A DNA stretch of 64,000 bases, from positions 7,501 to 71,500 of the forward strand of contig CALYLW010000693.1 of assembly GCA_944989445.1 (NCBI GenBank). The letters are read 5' to 3'. The stretch is from Ampullaceana balthica (taxonomy: Eukaryota; Mollusca; Gastropoda; Lymnaeidae). Below are positions 57,031 through 64,000 of the stretch, in pieces; position 1 is the stretch's first letter; every line of letters begins with the position of its first letter. Position numbers and translations under genes: made by a program. A model generated the notes under the pieces. It did no database searches, had not been told where the DNA came from, and worked only from the letters and a program-made list of their open reading frames with translations.

Positions 57031-57165
57031 TATCTTTGTTACTTGTTTCATATATATTTGTTCGTCTGGCTGTGTCTTTCCCGTGTGTATGTACACGATC
57101 ACCTTGCAATCACAGATGTGCTAAGATGAAATGATGGACCTAGAGATATTTGGAACTTGGATACC

Positions 57166-57664
57166 CTGGTCCTGGTGACCAGTACTGGTCCTGGTGACCG
57201 CTACTGGTCCTGGTGACCACTACTGGTCCTGGTGACCACTACTGGTCCTGGTGACCACTACTGGTCCTGGTGACCGCTACTGGTTCTGGTGACCACTACT
57301 GGTCCTGGTGACCGCTACTGGTCCTGGTGACCGCTACTGGTCCTGGTGACCGCTACTGGTCCTGGTGACCGCTACTGGTCCTGGTGACCAGTACTGGTCC
57401 TGGTGACCACTACTGGCCCTGGTGACCGCTACTGGTCCTGGTGACCACTACTGGTCCTGGTGACCGCTACTGGTCCTGGTGACCACTACTGGTCCTGGTG
57501 ACCGCTACTGGTCCTGGTGACCACTACTGGTCCTGGTAACCACTACTGGTCCTGGTGACCGCTACTGGTCCTGGTGACCGCTACTGGTCCTGGTGACCGC
57601 TTCTGGTCCTGTTGATCACAACTGGTTTTGGTGACCGCTACCGGTCCTGGTGACAGCTACTGGT
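57166..57664. repeat. 19-bp minisatellite, about 26 copies
   Basis: Unit 'tggtcctggtgaccgctac' with variants 'accactac' and 'accagtac'. 'ggtcctggtgacc' can fold into a 4-bp stem in every unit. Right-edge units are diverged. Confidence 0.95.
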
Positions 57665-58611
57665 TCTATCATATACTATGAGAATTAATATTTTTTATTT
57701 TAAAACCCGTACTGGACCGCCCATTGTTTACATGAAAATACCAGCGTCACCCTCTCAGCTCAGGGACAACTAGACTTCTATCAATACATAATATTAATTT
57801 TAATCTCTTCCTTATATCACACAACACCACATACCAATCCCATTCTGGTGTTTAAATAAAATCAAACCAACAATTAATTCAGTTTCAATAAGTCAACAAA
57901 TTAAGGAAATACCAGTTTTACAATGATTGAAAGGGTTATTATCTATAACTTTCATAGATGTATGGGGTAAATTCACAGTATGAGTTTATTTACAAAGTTT
58001 CCCACTTGCGTTCACCCGTCCCAGTGAATGATTAACTATGATTAGAGTTGTACAAATGATAAATCCCCAGCCATATAAAAATGGCCCATTTGTTTAAGAA
58101 GGTAATCTTCGGACCCTGCTAGAAATTTCCATAGCGTTATTACATAATCAGTTTAGTTGATGCCATTTCTATGTGATTTTTCCCCCTGATGGTTGTTTTG
58201 GGGTGGGGGTGGGTGGTTCTTAAAGACGCCTGGCGCCATAATTTCCCTAAAGGCCCTTTCGTTGGCAGATGGAGCAGACCTCACACTTTAATTAAAACCA
58301 TTTATGAAGTTTCTTTATAACCCCGTGCCTTGCGCGTCATCATTGCGCACCTTTCGTCAAAACTTCACAGCGAGCTGTGCGTCGTCACTCGGGGACCTTT
58401 TAAAACAACTATTCTCCTCACTGTTCGTTCACTGTCTGGTGCCACACTCCAGCAGTTCTCAAATGTGTGATATAACCATAGAGAAAAAGTTAATTTTATT
58501 TTCCCTGTAGTCAGCACCTCCGACCTGACTTGATCAACTCTCAGACGGATTACTAACAGCTGGGAGGAAAAAAACACTGTTACAGCATAATGACAGAACG
58601 TTTACCTATAG
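57665..58611. other. No recognisable gene
   Basis: AT-rich; frames at 58304-58577 have no recognisable content. Confidence 0.45.
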
Positions 58612-58922
58612 AGCTTAAAACAGTTCAATAACACTGGTTATATCTGTACAGCAAGAAACAGCTCAATAGCACCATGTTTATAAACTTTAAGCTATAAACT
58701 GATCAAAAGTAGGAACAGCTCAATAACATATATGTTTGTAAGGTTAAAGTTTTTAAAGCTAGAAACTGCTTAATGACAAATATGTTCTAAATTTTAAAGC
58801 TAGAAACAGCTCAATAAAAAATGTGTTTGTAATCTTAATCTTACAGCTAGAAACAGCTCAATACCAGATATGTTTGTAATCTTACAGCTAGAAACAGCTC
58901 AATACCAAATATATTTGACCAT
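58612..58922. repeat. Degenerate ~40-bp tandem repeat, about 7 copies
   Basis: Copies share 'agctagaaacagctcaata' and 'atatgtttgtaa', with length variation between units. Confidence 0.8.
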
Positions 58923-59948
58923 TAGCATTAACAGCTTGAGGATCACCGGCGCGCAGTGACGTGTGCCGTGTAGCGTTTGCTCAAAGACCGCCCTATAACT
59001 TCTTTATCCGGATCTACCGCCATTTCAACCTCGCCACCTCCCCCCCCCCAAGCCCTTCTATGCCTCCATGCCCGTGACAATGGATCAAGAAGGGCAGAGT
59101 TAAGTCTTGGGATGTTAAAACGAGAGTTAACTGATTAAAAGCGCCCTGGGAAAAAAGAGCGCCCGGGGCAGTGGAGAGAGCAGCTGATACAAAAGAATAT
59201 TGCAAAGAGTTTTCAAGAGTTTTGTACGCCGCGACGACGCTGCACGTGTGTGTCGTCTTTTATTTAGTGTGTGTGCGTGTGTGGCATTGTGTGTTTGTTG
59301 GTGTGTGTATGTGTGTGTGTGTTGCTAAAAGTTTAAAGGGAGGTCAATACTTTGTGATTTGCGACTGGGTCAGAGGGTAGGTCATACGGGTGCATGTCTG
59401 GGGTCGGGGTTAGCCTGAAAAAAAGACGCCGCAAGACTGCAAGACAACAAAGGTATCGGCAGAACGCCTTCCTCTGCGAACAAATATAAACAACTGGACT
59501 TAAGTAACCGTGTTATACTTTTAACTTTGCGGTGATGTGTAGTCCATGTACACATCAACCAGAAAGTGGTTTGGTCACTTCGTCTCATGGGCCATTGTAT
59601 AGAACTATTCAAACATTGACCGCCCGACCTCGGCAACCATCAACTGGCTTATCCTACATGTGGAGTGGAGTCAGCGCCCCTGAGAATAAGACTCGTAAAA
59701 GGTCTTCCTGACTTATCAGAAGTGTTGATTTATCAAATGCAGTTATTATTGTTCTTTATTTCATATTCAGATGCACATAAACTTATTCTGAATGGGACTT
59801 GGGGTTAATGGCACATCTTTTTCAAGTGGATCCGCCCCTGAATCCAAGAAAAATCAATTACATGATATACAAACCAGAAGTCTTTGGTCGTCTGTGATAT
59901 TGTCGATTAGGACGAAAGAAGAAGACCACGTACTAGTTGCACTGAATG
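58923..59948. other. About 1 kb without recognisable gene
   Basis: (GT)n-rich near 59260-59320. Frames lack recognisable domains. Confidence 0.45.
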
Positions 59949-60230
59949 CCAAAATGTGCATGTTCCAACAATTGGTTACCAAAATGTGCAATGTTCCAAC
60001 AATTCGTTACCAAAATGTGCAATGTTCCAACAATTCGTTACCAAAATGTGCAATGTTCCAACAATTCGTTACCAAAATGTGCAATGTTCCAACAATTCGT
60101 TACCAAAATGTGCAATGTTCCAACAATTCGTTACCAAAATGTGCAATGTTCCAACAATTCGTTACCAAAATGTGCAATGTTCCAACAATTCGTTACCAAA
60201 ATGTGCAATGTTCCAACATTTCGTTACCAA
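59949..60230. repeat. 31-bp minisatellite, 9 copies
   Basis: Unit 'ccaaaatgtgcaatgttcca' plus 'acaattcgtta', almost perfect. All three plus-strand frames stay open because the period is not a multiple of three. Confidence 0.97.
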
Positions 60231-61168
60231 CACAATCAGATCTTCTGCGTTGAACTCCTGACGTCATCCAGCTATAATCCGATCAAATAAACCATCAAAC
60301 CAATCCATCTCCTGGTTCTCCTATTCACTACGTGTTTATTTGTCAACATGAAGATAAACTACCATTGAAACATGAAGATAAACTACCATTGAAACTTTTT
60401 TTTAAAAAAGATGTTTCCAAACACCCTGACTTTACCATCATGTACCCTCCCCTCCACGCTGCTCGTGTTTCCTCCACTCTACCATCATATATCATCCCCT
60501 CCGCACTCCTCATGTTTTCCACAATTCTACCATCATGCACCTGGCCTCACCCCTCCTTCCTTAGAGACCCGTGTCTCTGTCTTGAACTCTTCAAACCAAA
60601 TTGTTTTGTTGTTTTTCGCCCTCTGCCGAGACTATTGATTGATGGACTTGTAAGATGGACTTAATTAATGCACACGCTGGCCCGGGGCCCCGGGGGCTAT
60701 TTGGAGAAAGGGTTGGGGCGTCGGAGAGTATTAATGTGTGAGCTTTTTAATAAAGTGCAGCGGTACATTAAAGTGTAATAATGAGGTGACCCGGATGTGC
60801 GTGTGGGGCGGGGAGGTACTAGGTTTTAGTAAACGTTCAGTGGTTCTTAATCAATACTATTTTTGGGTACAAAAGTTTATTAATGGAGGTTATGATAGGT
60901 TCAAAGGGAATAAAGTGATCACTGGAAATGACGTAATGCCAAGCGGAATCATACAATCAAGAGATAATACATATTTGTTATATAATAGATGTCATTGTAC
61001 AGAAGGTTAGTATGTATAACTATAAAATACAATACTAAACTCAAACCATGGATATGAGTAGGACGCATTAATCTTATTTACAAAATAAGCACATGTAATA
61101 TAAAGGAGATTATAGAAAAAAAAGTTGTCTTTGCATAGACGGATAATAACAGTTAATGGTATAATAGT
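60231..61168. other. No recognisable gene; small duplications
   Basis: A 24-bp duplication 'catgaagataaactaccatt' at 60348-60395 and diverged copies of 'ctaccatcat' at 60440-60545. No gene recognised. Confidence 0.5.
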
Positions 61169-61665
61169 GGACTTTGTACAGATAGAAAATAGATGACTTT
61201 GTACAGATAGAAAATAGGTGCGTTTGTACAGATAGAAAATAGATGAGTTTGTACAGATAGAAAATAGATGAGTTTGTACAGATAGAAAATGGATGAGTTT
61301 GTACAGATAGAAAATGGATGAGTTTGTACAGATAGAAAATAGTGGACTTCGTACAGATAGAAAATAGATGAGTTTGTACAGATAGAAAATATATGAGATT
61401 GTAAAGATAGAAAATGGATGAGTTTGTAAGGATAGAAAATGGATGAGTTTGTACAAAATAGAAAAAGGATGAGTTTGTACAGAAAGAAAATAGATGAGTT
61501 TGTACAGATAGAAAATGGATGAGTTTGTACAGATAGAAAAATATATGATATTGTATAGATAGAAAATGGATGAGTTTGTACAGATAGAAAATGGATGAGT
61601 TTGTACAGATAGAAAATGGATGACTTTGTACAGATAGAAAATGGATGATTTTGTATAGATATAAA
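61169..61665. repeat. 25-bp minisatellite, about 20 copies
   Basis: Unit 'gatgagtttgtacagatag' plus 'aaaatg', with substitution variants throughout. Confidence 0.95.
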
Positions 61666-61800
61666 TATATAAATTCGTGAAGATAGAAAGTAGATCGTTA
61701 ATAGACTTACAAGATAGACAATGTCTTTGTATTGATAGATTATTGAATGTTCCTACAAATGTATCAGATCCTTCTAACTTTTAAATCGTGTAAAATCATT

Positions 61801-62223
61801 ACGAGACAGAGTCTCTGTATATACGAGACCATTGCAGAATCTCTGTTATATACGAGACCATTGCAGAGTCTCTGTTATATACGAGACCATTGCAGAGTCT
61901 CTGTTATATACGAGACCATTGCAGAGTCTCTGTTATATACGAGACCATTGCAGAGTCTCTGTTATATACGAGACAATTGCAGAGTCTCTGTTATATACGA
62001 GACCATTGCAGAGTCTCTGTTATATACGAGACAATTGCAGAGTCTCTGTTATATACGAGACCATTGCAGAGTCTCTGTTATATACGAGACCATTGCAGAG
62101 TCTCTGTTATATACGAGACAATTGCAGAGTCTCTGTTATATACGAGACCATTGCAGAGTCTCTGTTATATACGAGACCATTGCAGAGTCTCTGTTTTAAA
62201 GAAGTCCATTGCAGAGTCTCTGA
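61801..62223. repeat. 29-bp minisatellite, about 14.5 copies
   Basis: Unit 'gagaccattgcagagtctc' plus 'tgttatatac'. gagac and gtctc within each unit can pair. 'gagacaatt' variants recur at regular positions. Confidence 0.97.
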
Positions 62224-62272
62224 TATAGTTGTAACCGAAATCATTCGACGCATCCCAGTTTCGTGGGTCTCA

Positions 62273-62690
62273 AGGCGTGTATCATCGGGCGTGTATCATC
62301 GGGCGTGTATCATCGGGCATGTATCGTCGGGCGTGTATCGTCGGGCGGTTATCGTCGGGCGTGTATCATCGGGCGTGTATCATCGGGCGTGTATCATCGG
62401 GCGTGTATCATCGGGCGTGTATCGTCGGGTGTGTATCACCGAGCGTGTATCATCGGGCGTGTATCATCGGGCGTGTATCATCGGGCATGTATCATCGGGC
62501 GTGTATCACCGTGCGTGTATCACCGTGCGCGTATCACCATGCGCGTATCACCGTGAGCGTATCACCGTGCGCGTATCACCGTGCGCGTATCACCGTGCGC
62601 GTATCACCGTGCGCGTATCACCGTGCGTGTATCACCGTGCGTGTATCACCGTGCGTGTATCACCGTGAGCGTATCACCGAGCGTGTAACC
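62273..62690. repeat. 14-bp minisatellite, about 30 copies, in two variant domains
   Basis: Left half uses 'gtgtatcatcgggc', right half 'gtgtatcaccgtgc' and 'gcgtatcaccgtgc'. The change occurs near 62500, after one early mixed unit near 62435-62450. Confidence 0.97.
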
Positions 62691-63598
62691 CCACAGATAG
62701 TGGTCAGTCTCTGCTCTACGATGCAATAAGATCTACAAATCACCGCCCCCTTTGTAATGTTACGCTGACCCCGCAGCTGGACACCTGACCACAGTCCGAT
62801 CCTGTTGTTTGGAGTTGATCCATCTCGCTAATCTGATTGTGCGCCTGGCAGCTCGTCTTTGGGGGTCAGATGTTTGGATTCGCCAGTCAGGTCTGTGCCA
62901 AACATGTGACGTCATGGTAGTGATAGGTGGCCACGCTGTCCATTAGTTTGAAGATCACATCAGAACAGCTGAGTCCATAGTGAAACAGTGTTGATACACC
63001 TCTGTTGTTAGTGTTACACGTCTGTTGTTACACGTCTGTTGATACATCTTTGTTGATACATCTCTGATAGGATGATACTGGGCCGCGTGGATAAAGCCAT
63101 GATAACAGATTAGGAAGTTATAGGAAAAGGTGTAATTGAGAAACTGGAGGGTGTGGTGTTAAAAGGGAGATTATGTTTTGTTGTTGTAAACCATAACAAC
63201 CAAGTTATTTCAGCAGCTTTGGTAACATTCTTGATTCATAAGGATCACGACAATATTGATTAGTGCCAGTGGCTGATGTGTATAGGAAGTTTTCTTTTAA
63301 CCTATCAAATTAAATATCAACACCTACCTCCCTAAACTTAACTTTATCTGATGTATACATCTATTCACCGATTTCACTTGGTAGGTATATAATACGACAT
63401 TGAGGAGGGGAGCATTGGGGAGGTTAGTATCGGAACTCGGAGTGCGCTCGTTACAGATGTACGCATGGTTTTATATAGTTTATAAGAGCAGGTATCAGTC
63501 GTGTCAATACTGACAGGTAATTGCGTTGTTATGTGTTGTTATGTGTTGTTATGTGAGCCGTGTCAGATTTCGACACAGCCGTACAGCATCGATACCCA
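62691..63598. other. No recognisable gene
   Basis: Contains short repeats of 'tctgttgttacacg' (63002-63045) and 'gttatgtgtt' (63525-63552). No gene recognised. Confidence 0.45.
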
Positions 63599-63904
63599 TA
63601 TATCAACACTAGAATGGATGTCACATATCAACACTAGAATGGACGCCACATATCAACACTAGTATGGACGCCACATATCAACACTAGAATGGACGCCACA
63701 TATCAACACTAGAATGGACGCCACATATCAACACTAGAATGGACGCCACATATCAACACTAGAATGGATGCCACATATCAACACTAGTATGGACGTCACA
63801 TATCAACACTAGAATGGACGCCACATATCAACACTAGAATGGACGCCACATATCAACACTAGAATGGACGCCACATATCAACACTAGAATGGACGCCACA
63901 TATC
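63599..63904. repeat. 25-bp minisatellite, about 12 copies
   Basis: Unit 'catatcaacactagaatgga' plus 'cgcca', with 'gtatgga' and 'cgtca' variants. The remaining 96 bases to the window end are AT-rich and show nothing. Confidence 0.95.
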
Positions 63905-64000
63905 CATCCCATGTTTTTAATTATAATTGTACAATATAACATTCAGAAATCTGATGAAATTATTTATTTGAATTTCATCCAAAATATGGGCGAAGATCCG

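Noticed and set aside
56586..57134. 182-codon frame with a hydrophobic Leu/Ser/Ala repeat
   Set aside because: The repetitive part is the 12-bp array; both strands are open across it and the flanks have no recognisable domain.

Overview
The window looks like intergenic or intronic DNA from a large, repeat-rich animal genome, most likely a mollusc. I favour a heterobranch gastropod, but that is an inference from the style of the LINE, hAT, Helitron and SINE pieces and is weakly held. There is no bacterial or phage gene organisation. I could support no intact host protein-coding gene on either strand. The recognisable coding sequence all belongs to transposable elements, and most long open frames are by-products of tandem repeats.

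Layout. 0-5 kb: a 31-bp array, a 5'-truncated frameshifted LINE (721-2400), a possible hAT-like solo end and a 42-bp array. 5.6-7.8 kb: a ~1 kb array of hairpin-forming 28-bp units abuts an internally deleted hAT transposon with both terminal inverted repeats (6627-7814). 8-12.5 kb: minisatellites and a tRNA-derived SINE (8834-9113). 12.5-23 kb is the richest part. It holds three related Helitron-like elements (12497, 19295, 22364). A 4.0-kb LTR retrotransposon (14332-18340) is inserted into a 72-bp satellite, with an exact 5-bp target duplication. A pogo/Tigger-like element (19531-20224) appears to be nested in the terminus of one Helitron copy. 23-64 kb: dozens of unrelated minisatellites separated by unremarkable sequence, including a 3.5-kb almost pure G/T array (39607-43084), an almost perfect 20-bp array (50937-51655), a broken BED/hAT transposase (44842-45291) and a 46-bp-arm foldback element (54270-54473).

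The most interesting object is the LTR retrotransposon. It keeps both LTRs, a putative primer-binding site, a polypurine tract, a long coiled-coil plus capsid-like Gag and a CCHC zinc knuckle. Downstream of the knuckle is a KH-like RNA-binding domain that is not a usual Gag or Pol module. Pol is almost absent; only a short RNase H-like tail remains. The element therefore looks like a Gag-only, non-autonomous retrotransposon that may have captured a host RNA-binding domain. One frameshift now interrupts the Gag.

About fifty distinct minisatellite families occupy roughly 30% of the window by a hand tally. Several have second-order structure: higher-order repeats, unit conversion along the array, or hairpin-forming units. 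All positions are read by eye; array edges are good to a few bases and copy numbers are approximate.
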